This document shows, one piece after another, positions 10,301-25,300 of a stretch of DNA of 64,000 nt. The stretch is from the NCBI GenBank assembly GCA_964034945.1, contig OZ035961.1:69505731-69569730 (forward strand). The letters run 5' to 3'. Within the stretch, counting starts at the first letter, position 1; each line of letters begins with the position of its first letter. The stretch is from Chrysopilus asiliformis (Eukaryota; Arthropoda; Insecta; Diptera; Rhagionidae). The notes under the pieces are model-generated. The model did no database searches and was not told the origin of the DNA. It was given only the letters and a program-made list of their open reading frames with translations. A program made the position numbers and the translations under genes.

Positions 10301-13300
10301 GTATATATGCATTTTCTATTAAAAAATTTGGCTGCGGCATAATTTTTGTTGCATACCGCAGATCTTAGATACAAATTTTATCTAAATAATCTCAAACAAA
10401 AATTGAGACAAACCTCTTCTCTCTGGTCGGTCTTTCAAAATTTCCAAGCATACTCAAAAATAGGTTTTTATAAAGTTTTTTCGTAAGCTAATGAGCACTA
10501 AATACAAGTTTTCCCTCGGGCATTGCTTTGACTTAGCCCCGCTCGGGTCCTATGTTTGGAATGACAACAGAAAATCAACAGCATTGCCAACATTTGAAAA
10601 CTTTCAGCGTCGAATGTTTATTAGCTCAAAATAAAGTTTTGTCAGCAAAGGGACGAAAGACAAATCAATTGAGAGGATGCTTTTTACTAAAAGATATATA
10701 AATATAGTTAAGATCTATAGCAGGATAGATATATCAGGAAAACCAGTTAAGAAATAATGGGAATCTTGGGTTAACCCAAGGCACAAACAATATACAGATA
10801 ATCAATGCTAGAAGGAAATCATGTTATAAAGGGTGTTTTTTAAGCCCGATAGAACTTCAAATTTTAAAAAGTAACACAAAAAATTAAATTTTAATCAAAA
10901 ATTTTTATTTATTCGAAAAATTAATACATGGCATTAACATTTGAAATTGATTTCGGGCATATGGCCACCGCGGCTGTTCTTGACGAAGCGCATTCTGGAC
11001 GTCCAATTTTGGGCTACTTTTTCGAGCACTGCTGGCCGTATATCACGAATAACACGAACAATGTTGGTCTTCAAGGCGTCATTTTTTGCTGGTTTATCAG
11101 CATAAACCAGTGACTTCACGTAGCCCCACAGGATATAATCGAGATGTGTCAAATCGCACGACCTTGGAGGCCAATTAACAGGACCATTTCTTGTGATGAT
11201 GTTTTCATCGAACGTTTCCCTCAATAAAGCGATTGTATCGTTAGCTGTATGACATGTAGCGGCATCCTGTTGAAACCACAAGTCAGCTACACCAATATCT
11301 TGAATTTTTGGCAACAAAAACTCATTGATCATTGCTCTGTAGCGAGTAGCGAGCTCCATTGACAGTAACACGCACTCCTTCCGCCTTTTTAAAGAAATAC
11401 GGTCCTATGATGCTACTTCAGCAATATTCTCATTACTACAGGCTGTACGAACTCTGGTTGATGGATGAATGTCTAATAGTGTAAAATTAGTTCGAAATTT
11501 GGTGATGGTTTCACGAATAGTGCGTTCAGTGGGACGATTATGACGACTAAAATGTGGACGAAGAGCTCTATAACAAATCCTAACTGAGCACTGATTTTGG
11601 AAATAAGTTTCCACAATTAGTAAACGTTCACACGTAAGTCTATTCATGATGATTTGCCAGAGTATACTGATCATAAATGTCAAAAAGTGAGCGCAGTATA
11701 ACAGCTCGTTTGACAGTTAACCCTTTCGTAAGTTCTATCTAAGCAAAAAAAACACCCTTTTTGAAACCAAATCTAGAGAGCTTTCAGAAGCCAAAAGGCT
11801 TTGAGAGATTGTTTGCTTCACTTTAATTCAGTTCTTCTTCCCAGAAAGTATTAGGAGCTTTTATGAAAGGGAAAAAAGGAAATGGAAAAAAGGAAAGGGA
11901 AAAAGCAGGGCATCAATCGTGTAACGAGACGCGTCTCCGTCTTTGAGCTGAGACGGCGACATCGACGCGACACGTTTTTCTAATCTTGTATCACGACACT
12001 AAAAAGTTTGAACGTTCAATGGATTGAATTTCTTAAATCTATTATAGGACATGCTAAATAAAGCTTTCCGAGTGCACAATACGGACCAGTTTTGGTCACT
12101 ACAAATATCTTGCTACAGAAACGTCAAAATAAAAATGTTTGGATTAGCTGAAATTAATTTTATGGTAAGTTCACCAGAAAAAAGTGAATTACGAGTTGTT
12201 CGCAGGTTCTCAAGCAGTGTTGGGGTTATCTAGATAATAATTATCTAGATAATAGACTTGAACACTTTAAACTACCGAGATAATAATTATCTAGATAATC
12301 ATCTAGATAAAAAAAAATGTTATCTTTATCTTATCTAGATAACACCCCAAAAAAGTTATCTTTATCTTATCTAGATAAAGGAAAATCCCATAGAGATAAT
12401 CGTTACCACCGAAAATCAAAAAATTAAATCTGAAAAAATGCTGAAACGAAATTGTTTTCTGCATACTTTTGAAAACCTAAAAACTTTTTTTAGGGACAGT
12501 TTTATACTTGGCAACAATTTTTGTTTACGGACAAGGAAGCGAAGTGTCACTCTTTCCCTCGCCTCACTTCTCTTGTCCATAAAAAAAAAGTTCTGCCAGT
12601 AACTGTTGCCAAGTGTAAACCGGGCTATAAACGAAATAAAAAATCATAACGTTATAAATTTCCTTACGTAGCAAAATTAAACTTATATTTCGTGACGTTA
12701 TTTCGTTTTGTATCGATAAAAAACTTAATTTCGTTACGTTATAATGTTATTATTCCGTTACACATTGTATTGAAACTGAAAACAAAAAAACGCACTGTAA
12801 TAATAGTTTATCACAAAGTGATTCAGTTCAGTTTCCATAAAAATAAATTGTATAACAAATTATAAAACTCAGCAAAAAGAAAATACAAATAAAAACGGAA
12901 AAAAATGTGATTATTAAGTTAAAAAATCAATAAAAAATACAAAAGACAAAAAATCACACAAAAGTTTTGTTCATTAAAAAAACTGTCTCCACAAAAGCGT
13001 GATTTTGATATCAAAGATATAGAATTTTTTTATAGAATTTCGCTCTACTTCTGGAGTTACTAAAAAGAAAATCTTTTCGCTACCAAAAAACTTGCTTAGA
13101 AGATTTCCATTTTTGTATCTCCAGAAATAGAGTGAATCTGGCCAAAACAAAATCCGATTTAGAATCAAAATACGATTAAAAACACTACTCCAATATTTTT
13201 GATTATATTTTATGTCTGTGGGGTTATACTTGATGAACTTTTGTGGGAAATTTCACAAAAAATAATACTGAACAAAACAAGGAAATACTAATAAACAACG

Positions 13301-16300
13301 AAAAAACGTAATATTTTTTTCGTTTTTCGTTATGGTAACGGAATTGAATTTCTATAACGTTCATTATAACGTAATTTTGAAGAAAAAGCCCGAAAATCAT
13401 TTCGTTATTTCGTTACGTTACGATAACGTTTCTTATCCGTTTTCTTTTATTATTATTTCGTTTCTTATTATATTTAAATTGGAAATCAAGAAAAGCAAAA
13501 AATTTTGTGCTATTTTTTTTAGTACGTAATTTTGAATTTTGTGCAATGTCAAAATAAATATTTATCTAAAAATTATCTAGATAATTTGGCTTTTTATCTT
13601 ATCTTATCTATTATCTTTCATATTTTCATTATCTATTATCTTATCTAGATAAACATTACGAGCATTTATCTTTATCTTTATCTAGATAAAAAAATAATTA
13701 TCTGGCCCCAACACTGTTCTCAAGGGACATAAATGATCCGTTCCAGCTCATCTCAAAACCGTAATGTATAATTAACCCGTTCGGTACATGTTTTTTTTCT
13801 ATGGGGGCTAAAGATTATCTCTATACAAATTAATGATGTTTAAGCTATTAGTATTCATTTAAAACAAAAAAAAATTTATTTTTTACAAATACGTCCACTG
13901 TAGTCCAGGTTTTTACTCAAAAAACCAAATTGGGTCACAAATGCACCTAAAGGCGCACTGAATGAGAATAGAGTGTTGAAAATAAATAAATAAGAAGTCA
14001 ATTCAAATTTTTAACTGCGTTGCCATATGGCATCAAAATACCGAATGGGTTAATAGACTTTTTGCTCCCACAAAAGTTTTTTCTTTTTGTTGCCGGACGC
14101 ACCAGTGTCAAACGCGCCCCTCGCTAAGGCATTATTTTCATCCATGAACCTTACAAGGGTTTCCCACTGGTTTTCATCCGTTATCTTCCTGAAATAATAT
14201 AAATTTATTATAGTTTAAATACATAAACTTTTATTTACTTTGGTTCCTCCATTGTGAAATGACAGACGAAATGACACTGAGCGACGCTCGAACTGTGTCG
14301 CTGAACGAAAAGACACGTCCCTAGTATGCAACGACGCGTCGCCATACACGATTGCTTTTCTTAATGAAAGACGCAATTTCGTGTCTGCGTCGCGTTACAC
14401 GATTGATGCCCAGGTGTCTGTCTCGTAGAGACGGCCAGAAGACGTGGATCCGCCTACGACGATCGCTAATAGATATTTAAGTAAGAAATTTTAGTGAAAA
14501 GGAAACTAAAGAAACAATTTGATTGACCGTAATGTTACGTTTACGGGATGTGCCTTCCCGTTTGCTGAATTTCGGCATCTTGTAACTAAAAATCAAACTT
14601 CACTTGCAACACAACGAACAAATGTTTAATTCTGAAATGTTATAGGGCATTTTCATAAATATATTCGGAAGTTGCGTAATTGCACAAAACATTTTCTTCG
14701 ATCTCCCCGTAATACTTAGTTGTTCATTAATTTGCGAAAGTAAACTAAACGAATAACATATAATCGGGTTAGTTATTAAGCAAAATCTTTTGTGTTATTT
14801 GCAGAACTTGAATTTATGAAAACGCCCATAGATAAAAAACAAATAAAAATAAAATAAAATTACATGATAAAAACAACAAAGCAATTTCAATTTACAGCAA
14901 CTAAAACTAGTGTTCAAAACTTTATTTTGCTATTTCTTTCTTCTCGCTCTTTTCTTACGAAAATGATTTGCAAGCGCAATCGTTCTTTAAAGAGAGAAAT
15001 TTTGAGATCCGCGGTACTGTTCGTAGGAGTCGGAACGATCGATGCACATTTTTCGTTCTCCCTCCCAAGTTAAGATCGAAATTGTTTCTTTTTTAAGTTT
15101 TCGCTCTTGTTCAAAACGGTTTGTGGGCCTTGCATAAAAATGAATGAAACCCTCGAGCGATGGCTGTTGGGTATGATGCACACACATATATAAGTATGTA
15201 TTTCATTAATAAGAGACCGATAGATCGCTCCCAGTATTAAAGTTTTGTTCTCAAAGAACGTAAAAATCATAATTTATTCTCGTTCTTTGGAGCGTTTTAC
15301 TGAAATTCTGAATTTCGTTCTCTAGAGAGTGGTTTTTATTTTCCATTTATTTCAATTCCTCCAAAGCGAATTGAACCGAAATAAAATGAATTGCCAGAAT
15401 TAGAACAACCCATTTAGAGAAGAAAAACAATCAAGTTCTCCATGAGATCAATACACACAAAGAAAACATAAAAAGAGTATAAATGTGAAATCTGTGCTGC
15501 AAGCAGCAAATACAGCGGCAGTGAAAATTAAGATTTTGATTTTTTTTAAATAATTGAACATAGTTTAACATAACGAAATACCCTAAACAATGCTTTAATG
15601 TAGGCCGTATTTTATAACACAGTTTCTGTTCGGATGTCACCACAAACTATCGAGTATCATCGATTGCAAATTTGTTATCATGGCAGCAAGCCGATTTTCT
15701 AATTTGTACCCCCATAACCAAAATCTAAGACGTATCCAAGTCAAAAGGAAAGGGTATAGTTTTTTGTGCTTTACTTCTGTGAACCTTTCCCTTTTACTCA
15801 CGAATGCAATTCGCTAAAAATCTTTATTCCACATCGCTCAGACAACTCACCCAAAAGCTTTTGTCGGCTAATCAGCTGAGCGTTGAAAATTGTATTTTGG
15901 GCATCTTAAACTGTCGATTATCTGTATATTATCTGTCACTATGGTCTAAAATTCGCTCTTTGATACCAGTAAGCAAATACCAAAAAAGGCACAAATGCTG
16001 CAATAAATACCACATCCTTTTTTTCGTTTTACTCCGAAACGACACATTTTTTCATTTTCTTGACACTTTTGCCTGTCACTTGAATCCGATATCTGAAACC
16101 GTTACCGACATATGTCGTTTTTAAAACAAATTTGCTCATGAATAAAACCATTGCAACATGCCACGTGACACATGCATATGTATATATATTAAGATCAACT
16201 TCTACTAGTAAAACTTAATCGATTTGGACGTTGTTTGTTGAATTGAAAAGCTGTTATCGTCCCATAGAACCCTATGAGACCTACGAAAAAACGTATCGTA

Positions 16301-19300
16301 ATTCACCCCATAAACTATATACATTCAAAGAATATAGTGCTATTCATAATCAAGAGCTACTGTCAGACGTTATATGTAGCTAATTCTATAGCGCTAGTCA
16401 AAGGAATCTGTCATATAAGAATTCTAAATACTAGCAATTTTGCAACTTCTGTAGATATCTCAAAGGTAAAAATTAGCACTACACATTTAACGAGTATCAC
16501 GTAATGAAAATCAATCACAAAAAGGACCCAAAGCGGTTTCAAAATTTATTACAATTATTAGATTTAGATAACAAAGACCGAATTGCCAAAACTGAATTAA
16601 CAGAAATCTTCAAAGAATATCAAAAACTCGACAATGCATTGACCTAGTGACTTGAAATTTTTTTGAAATAAGTTTTATACAAATCGTAGTTTTTTATAAA
16701 TGTAACGGAAGTTATAACGGGTACCTCCCATACATTTTTTTTAAATACCGTATTTTGAAAATTTCTTTTGCGCTTTTGGGAAAAAATGAATATAACTAAA
16801 TCTAAAGGATATAAAATTTCCTAAAGTTTTTGCTTTAACTGTTTCGATAACGGCATTCAATATATGTATTTTTAAAAAAATTAAGTTTTTTGAAAAATTT
16901 TCGGAAACTGCGCTATTAGGAAAAAAATGTTTATAACTAAATTAAAAAAAAAAAACATGTGTGTGCAGTGCACACGCGGTAGAAGTGAAACCTTAGGAAA
17001 ACTAAACAGCGAGAGAATGAGACGAATGCGGTATCAGGGGTGGGATAGTTATAGCGTTTATTTATTATAATATTGGTACCAGGTTCAAAAGTAATATTAT
17101 ATTTTTATTGAAAATCTAATACCGGATTCGTGATCAGCGACCCCAAAAACCCTAAAATGCAAATTTTTCCGGGGAAAATGGGAAAAAGGATATTTATCCT
17201 TACAGGACCTTTCGTTTCGAATTTTGAAAATCTAATACCGGATTCGTGATCAGCGACCCCAAAAACCCCGTAGTGCCAATTTTTCCGGAGAAAAATGGGA
17301 AAAAGGATATTTTCATTATCCTTACAGGATCTTCCGTTTCGAATTTTGAAAATCTAATACCGGATTCGTGATCAGCGACCCCAAAAACCCTAAAATGCAA
17401 ATTTTTCCGGGGAAAAATGGAAAAAAGGATATTTATCCTTACAGGACCTTTCGTTTCGAATTTTGAAAATCTAATACCGGATTCGTGATCAGCGACCCCA
17501 AAAACCCCGTAGTGCCAATTTTTCCGGAGAAAAATGGGAAAAAGGATATTTTCATTATCCTTACAGGACCTTCCGTTTCGAATTTTGAAAATCTAATATC
17601 GGATTCATGATCAGTGACCCCAAAAACCCTATAGTGCAAATTTTTCCGGGGAAAAATGGGAAAAAGGATATTTTCATTATCCTTACAGGACCTTCCGTTT
17701 CGAATTTTGAAAATCTAATATCGGATTCATGATCAGTGACCCCAAAAACCCTATAGTGCAAATTTTTCCGGGGAAAAATGGGAAAAAGGATATTTTCATT
17801 ATCCTTACAGGACCTTCCGTTTCGAATTTTGAAAATCTACATAGCTAAAAACCTGCTCCTGGCAACACAGATTATTTTGCAAAAAACCGCATCAAAATCG
17901 GTCCAGTAGTTTTTGAGTTTTGTAATCTCAGGCAGGCAGACAAACAATAAAACATCCATTTTTATTTATATACGAGTACATATGTATATATTGCAATTTA
18001 TGACGAAACATAATTTATCGCCTCCTCTCTCCACTTCCTCCCTCCTAACACTTCTCCCTTCTCCCCTTTCCCTTCCCGTACCCCGCCCTCTTCCCCTACC
18101 CCTTCCCGCTTCCCATCAATCTTGTTTACGATAAATTGACTGGCACCCATCTGTATTCTATCTCATTTTCTCGTAGGCTAAAATATCCTATCTCTTTTTA
18201 CTGTCGTTTCATCGAGTTTGAAATCACTCACAACGCCGCTAAAGAAGTTTTCACTTCAAAAATAAAGTTTTATTCATTTTTCCTTTAACGGTTCTTACAT
18301 ATCTTCTCAAGATATTTGAAAAAATATTGTTTTTTACATATTTTTTCCGAAACTAAATATTGCAGAGGAAAGTTTTGTTTTGATCACAACTGATATTTTT
18401 ATTCAACGATTAGTTCTATACATCTCAAATGTTAGAGCTAACCTATTTTGGCTTTATATGGTTTCAAAATGTAGCATATAAAAAATCATGGGCTGATCAC
18501 ATCAGATATTTTGATTTCTAAAACCAGCTCTTGTGTTTATTTGTTCATCTAGAGATCAATTCTTTTCTACATAAACTTACCTCTGATGAAACAGCCTGCA
18601 AAAAGATTTGCTCTAATTTAGAACAATTTTTGATTGCTTGAACTTTGGCACTCGAAATCATTTCACTAAGCGCTTGTTGAACTTGAACCATAGAGACACA
18701 ACATCCACCGTTTTTATCGTCGTGAGCCTCTTCAGCAATTTCTGTAGCGCGACGACAAATATCTAGAGCTCTGCGTGCATCACCAGAAACCGCAGCAACT
18801 TTCCTATAAGTATAAGCAATTTTTTTTATAGAGAACAGTACAGTTGTAATATATTATACTAATTTGAGGAAAGAATTAAATTAAATAATAATAAAAATTA
18901 CTGAAAAGCAAATCGGTTTTTTTAAACAAACGAAAAAGCACAGAACCATTGCAATTTTAGTGAACCACACTTAAACCAGAAACCGAACCGTAGTTTCATA
19001 GTTTCGCTGAAGTGTGCGGTCACCAATGCAAATGCTAAGGATTTTACTTTCAGCGAGAAATTTAGCTCACGTAGTTCAGCTCGCTTAGCTGAAGTGTGCG
19101 ACGGGCGTAACTGTTGGAGCGGAAACCCGCTACGTAAATACGTAAGCCAAAGGAGTTTTTGAGAAATCTTGTACACAGACTAAAGGTGGGTTTAGAAACA
19201 CGAGCATTTTCATTTTTACGGGCAAACTGAGTGAAATGCCAGATTTCTTATGACTTTTTCACCAAGTGGGAAAGGGACGGGAAACCACTCAGTAAAAAAT

Positions 19301-22300
19301 TTACTGGAAATTTTGCTTGCATGTAGTGGTTTTACTATCCATAATTTTCGTCGACGATAGGAAAGTTATGGCAGTAAACAACAACAAACACATTGGACTT
19401 CCCCGCCCTGCCAGCAAAATGTTACCCCTGAATTATGGGGAATTATGGCAGCCAGCAAAAGTAAGGTTAAGTTCGATGTTTATTTGAAAGCTACGCATTT
19501 TGAATGGAAACGGGAGGTAATGATTTTGTTGGGTGAAATTGAAGTGATAACAAACGTATTGCTGCGAGAAGGTGATGTGCAGTGACAGTTCGCCATAAAG
19601 TGGAAGGGAAAGTACGTGTGAGACACTGATGTGATCGACTTTTTGCGCAGGTAAATTTGAATTTCACTATCCCGCTCACTTTGCCAGTAAAAATGAAAAT
19701 GCTCGTGTTTCTAAACCCACCTTTACAGACAGAAATATATAACAGAAAGATGATGCTCGAATCGACTCAAAAATGCTCGGAAAATGTTTTTTAGGCAACA
19801 TTAAGAGGTCGAAATTTTTCATGAATACAATACTTTATTACGAAGTGTAATAAAAAAGAAAGTAAAAAAGAAACAGAAATAATAAAAAACATTAATGAAA
19901 ACCAGCCGGGCATCCTAGACTAAAACACCATCAAACTATTTATTTATATTTTGTTAATAAACATAACAAAAGCTATAATTGCCAATCTGGCAATCATTGG
20001 AGACCCGTATGGTGATATTCGTATCAAAATTCAAACAGTTATACCAAAATTCCACTTTGAAGTCAAACTTTCCAATAAGATTTTTTAAAATTTATTCCAA
20101 TCGGATTTTGATGTATGGGAGTTTTATGTAGAATCATATCCTAAATAACTTTTGTTCTTGGACTTTTTTGATAAGATGCACCGTTTTTGAGATATTCACA
20201 AAAAACGATTCCGTTCGTATGGGGGATACCCCCCCTAATGGTCCATTTTTGCCCATTAACGAACTTAGCCTCGCATTTTACGAAAAACGGAACTATGCAA
20301 ACTTTCAAGTCTCTAGCTCAATCCGTGCGCCCGCAATCCGTGCAACAGACAGCCGGACAGACAGACAGACAGACAGACGGACGTACATGCAGAAATTAAT
20401 TATTTTTATCATTCTAAACACACTGGTGTAATTCATTTTTTTGTGCGATGACGGGATCTTGGCGTTACAAACGGTAAGGCAAAGTTAATATACCCTTTGG
20501 TTTCACCATATGGGTATAAAAAGAAAAATGAAAAAGAGGGAGAAAAGGCGTGAAGTAGCTAAAGAGGAACAAATACATAAGCACTGCCGCCATATAAGTT
20601 ATACTTCGAAAACCAATTTTAGGGTTTCAGCCATCCAAATGACGGTTATACGGAGTTTAGTTTTTGTTTTACCTTTCTTACATTAAAATCCCTTCAAAGA
20701 CCGAAATCATAACGGAACCCCACACGTCCCCAGGACATATATTCATCGATTCAGTTCATTGTGTACGCAACATGTCTGTATGTGTGCGAGTGTTCGTGTT
20801 ACAAAATTCAGAGTTGGATGAGCTTTAGGTGAGGTGAGAGTTCAGGTGACGGCATCGCCTGGGTGAGAAAGACAATAAACGTCGTACACCTTTTTTGCTT
20901 TTCCTCCCCAGTGTGTCTCTTCCCCTTACTTGACCCAAATGAAAGAGGAAGAGCATGTAAAAAGTTTTCGGGTAAACACACTGCTTGGGACAAGATTTCA
21001 TTTTATCGATTTGCTAACTCTGGATGGGTTAAGAATACGGCTATTATAACACTTTAAACCTGGGGTGTCCAAACTTTTAGCCTTCCTGGGCCACATTGGG
21101 AGAAGACAAGTTATATTGGGCCACAAATAAAATATACTAACCCTAAAGAGAGCAAATTAGTCAAAAACGTACAATATATACATAATAAGTTAAAAATTTT
21201 AGGTAATTTAAACTTCATTAATTCATAAAGTTGATAAATATATCAGTTTTATTGGGCCATATTCAAACACGTGCTGAGCATCGCGTTGGGCAAGCCTGCT
21301 TTAAACCTTTTTATCACAATACTTAGTCGAATTTTTGGTGAAACTGCCGGCAAAAGAATGGCTTCAAGGTCCAAAAACTATTTAATTAACTTGATTTCAT
21401 GGTAAAGATAAATTTTTAAATAAGAATTTCGCACAATTTCGTACGTAAGTCTATCCGAATTTCGCACCTTTTTTCGAATGTTCCAATAAAAAAACCATAG
21501 TAACATAATGTATACATCCCCTGTTGCGTATTTAAAAAAAAAGTATATATCATTTCTGATCAAATTTAGGTACCGAATTGGTATTACAGATAATTTAAAC
21601 TGATAATGCTCTAATAAATCTACTTGTTTTTCGTTGATTGCGTACCTCTTAATAAATAAAATGAAATAAATATATTGCATGAACTTCGATTTCTCGAATT
21701 ATTCAATAGCTAAAAGTATTAATTCCCACCTATCGCAGTACAACTGTAACAATTTATTTATCTTAAATTGATTAGCGGCAAATTTTCAAATGCTTACCTC
21801 GCCACTAATTGAATTGCATCACCTTGGAATGCATCGGAGCCACATAATCTAGCTGTAACAATTTCTTGAAGTTGCTTAAACGAATATGGTTGAAATGTTA
21901 AACGGGTTAATCCTAATCTTGATGTGACTTTCCCTATTTCAACATCAAAGAAATATTTTAAAAAAAACTTTTGCGAGTGCGTAAAAAATTACCCATTAAT
22001 AATCTTTCCGGCAAATCCATTGTATTAGCAATTGTAACAACACAAAGACGAGCTGCACTTTTCGTTGGCCAATCCAGTAAATTATAGACGACATCCTGCC
22101 TTCGGTTACACAAAATATCCAGTTCATCGACGAGTAAGACCATTGTTTTCCTTCGTGGTGATGGTGTCATGAAGCGTTTTTCGAGTAGTGAATGGGCGTG
22201 CTCCCAAGAGCATGTTTTACCCGTCAACTGTTTATAGATTTGAACATAGGCTTGTCGTGGTTCGGTTAACCGCATGCCATTAATTTCGATGAATTCGAAA

Positions 22301-25300
22301 TCAGGAATTTCTTGTTGGTCCACATTTCTCTGCAAGCAACGAATAACTTCTGTGACTGTGGCAGTTTTTCCGGTGCCTGGCACACCCGAAACATACATGC
22401 AGCCGCCAGTTTGGTCTTGAATTTTACCTTCAATAAATGTGTAGATATTTTCAAATTCAGTTTCGCGACAAGGTAAACTTTTTGGTATCGCCGACACATG
22501 AAGTTGCTCCCGTGCTAGCTGTAAGTCCGATTTTCGGTTGCCGCGGGAAGAATGTCTTTGGTCAATAGAGGCTGCAATAGTTCCTTCCCTTATCATTTTC
22601 ATTTTTTGGATCGGCGTGATGTGAGTTTCTCGCTTTGAAGGTATGGAGTGTGTAGTTTTTGCAACCGAAGTTGAAATACTCTTACGGCATTTTGGGGTTT
22701 CCGGCTCCTCATCCGCGATATTCCTTATTTTGCCACGTTGTAAATTTTTTCTCCTTGGTGTTACTACCGCTTCTTTATCGAAAATTACTTCTTCGACTAT
22801 ATTTGATAGTTGAATATTTCGTTTTGGAGTTCCAGCTTTAAAAAATGATAAAGGTAAAATGAGAAAACATTATTTCAGACAGACAGTACCTAAACTACCA
22901 CGACGATTTGGAGTTTTCAAAATGCTTCTTCGGGATGGAGTTTCAAATCGATCATCAGGAATTTCAATATTTGGTTCACATTGTTTTTTAGACGGTGTCT
23001 CTTCCAACAAGGATACCTCATCATCTACAGAGCGCTTTCTGGTCGATAATTTGTCTGGTTGTGGAGTATTTTCCAAGTAGTTTGAAGTTGATTGTTGTCG
23101 GTTTGAAGTTTGTCTACTGCCTTTTAAACCACTACTACTTTCGGGGCTATTCGCATTGGAATAATTCGCACTGAAATGAAAATTTATGTTACTATCCGCC
23201 GGAATGAAGTTTTAATAAATAAAAAAAAACCTTACCATAATTTCTGATTCTCGGATAGTCTCAATTTAATCTTAATTTCATTGGTATTCAATTCTTTTGT
23301 ATCTTTTATAATTGAATAATTTAACACATTACAATCTGTTGTGGAATTTCTCTCATTTTCTAAACTGATATTAAAATTTCTTCTCGCTGAAGTGACATTC
23401 GAATACGGTGACCGCTGAGTTGCTTTCGATGATGTTGGAGATTCGGTTAAGTAATTAGCATTTAACTCTTTTACTTCAACATCAAGCTGATCAGAGGTAT
23501 ATCCCTTTGATCTTTTCACTACTGAATTGTTGATTATTTTAATGGGAGACACTTTGATTTTATCCACATTTATAAATTGTAGCTCCGGACATTTAGATGC
23601 ACTAGACTTTGATTTTTTTACCGATTTTAGAATTTTCTTTCTCGTTGAACTTTGGGGTGTTTTGTGTGCCGTTATCCTTTTATTCACATTTTCTTCGCTA
23701 CTAAGCGCAAATTCCAACGGATAGAGTTTGTAGCGACTGCCCAATTTTACTAATTTGTACCGACATACAAACATTGGATAATTTGTAGTTTTTTGTTGTG
23801 TCTTTAGCAATGTCGATGCGCTGACTTCCGACGATGCGAATTTTATTTGGCATTTGCGAAAAATCGTCTCAATTGATATATCTTTATCGAAAGGTCGTAA
23901 GTCCTCTATAACTTCGTGATCGAAATCGATTTGAATTTTGTCATCATCCAACAATCTATGCGGAATATTTTGAGGTCTGTGCGATAAAAGAAACTATTCA
24001 GATTACAATGGCTAAGGTAAGTGTACACTATTACGGCCTAGTACATTATTCCGTCCCATTTCATTAAAACTCATAAAATAAGAAAACTGATCAACTTTTG
24101 AGGAAATCACTTGATAAAACTTGATCAGTAATGTTTACTGTGTCTAAAAATGAAATGTAGTATATATTATTGTCTATCAATTACAACTAATAATCCTATC
24201 TTGATAAGTAATTCTGTGAAAAGTGCTGTGCCAAGTAAACGTGTTGTGTGAATCGTCAAGGAACTGAAGCAATTTTCTTAAGATCACAAAAAGTAAAAGG
24301 TAAGTCATTTCTAACCACATCTTTGTTTTTGTTAAAATTAATGCCTTTTTTTAAGTATTTTTATTTGTATCAAAGTGTTACTCTGTGTTTTTTTTTATTA
24401 AACAAGCCGTTTTACTGTCGGACGGAATTACGTTCACTAAATAATCTGACGTGTACATTATTCCGTGCCTAGGACGGAATTGACGAATAATAATTAGTTT
24501 TTCTTTGGCTTTTTTTGCAATCAATCATAAAATAAATAATTAGTTATCGGTTTTATTAAATAAAGTATACCATAGAGGTGCACTTGAGCAAATTCCGGAC
24601 CACATTTTTTCTTACTGTTTTTTAGTTATTTGAGATTTTATCAACAACTTTTTTTATATATTATAAGATAATCTTCTCCATACCACGTTTTTTGTTATTC
24701 ATTACAATTTGTGTAAAATCCGAGAATTGTGTAAGTTTATTATTATAAAATAAAAGAGTAATATTTTTACTACAAGTTTTGATTAAAAACAATAAAATTA
24801 TATTTATATTCTACTATTTTACCTAGCACGGAATTTGGTTCCCGACTTAATCAGACGTGTACAATATTCCGTGACAAAGACGGAATTCGCAATCGAATTA
24901 AAAACAATGACAATGTGCGGAGCCAACTGGCGTTGGCCTGAACATGATGAGGTCCTTTTTATGACGCTGAAGATGTCTTGAAGAAAATTAACTTTCAAGT
25001 GCTTTTAAATAATAGAGGAATTTATTCTATTCAAGACTTTAATTGAGCAAATAATAATGCAACTGTTTAGGACATATATTTTATATTAACTTCAATGCAA
25101 TGAATTGTGATTTTTCTTTTATTTTTGTATTATATATAGAAAATATATATTTTTTTATCGAATACATATTCTATAATCGAATAAATACATATCTGCATAA
25201 ATATTGTTTTTCTTATTTAAATATTTGTTGTGTTTTATAGGGAGGAAAATGATATTATGTATACTTAAGTGTTTAAACTTTCAAAAAATTCAAATTATTA

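Larger units (their letters stand above)
11908..14411. mobile_element. PIF/Harbinger-like element, split by later insertions
   Basis: The ends GGGCATCAATCGTGTAACG and CGTTACACGATTGATGCCC form ~25 bp TIRs extended by GCGTC blocks. On the minus strand, about 14265-14060 has an exon with acceptor TTTCAG and [19 protein letters not shown], the Myb/zeste-like protein that accompanies HARBI1 transposases. On the plus strand, 12050-12206 resumed at 13725 reads ELRVVRRFS...DINDPFQL, like a HARBI1 N-terminus. A hAT element (12215-13716) and a TTAA MITE (13776-14049) are nested within it. Confidence 0.7.

Noticed and set aside
17100..17830. Regular ~120-bp direct repeats, checked as a CRISPR-like array
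   Set aside because: The units are homologous along their whole length with no unique spacers, the context is an insect intron, and the tail is shared with dispersed copies. It is a minisatellite within a mobile repeat.
18922..19679. Minus-strand frames in repeats C and D as host exons
   Set aside because: They coincide with repeat copies found elsewhere and lack splice sites in Orc1 phase.
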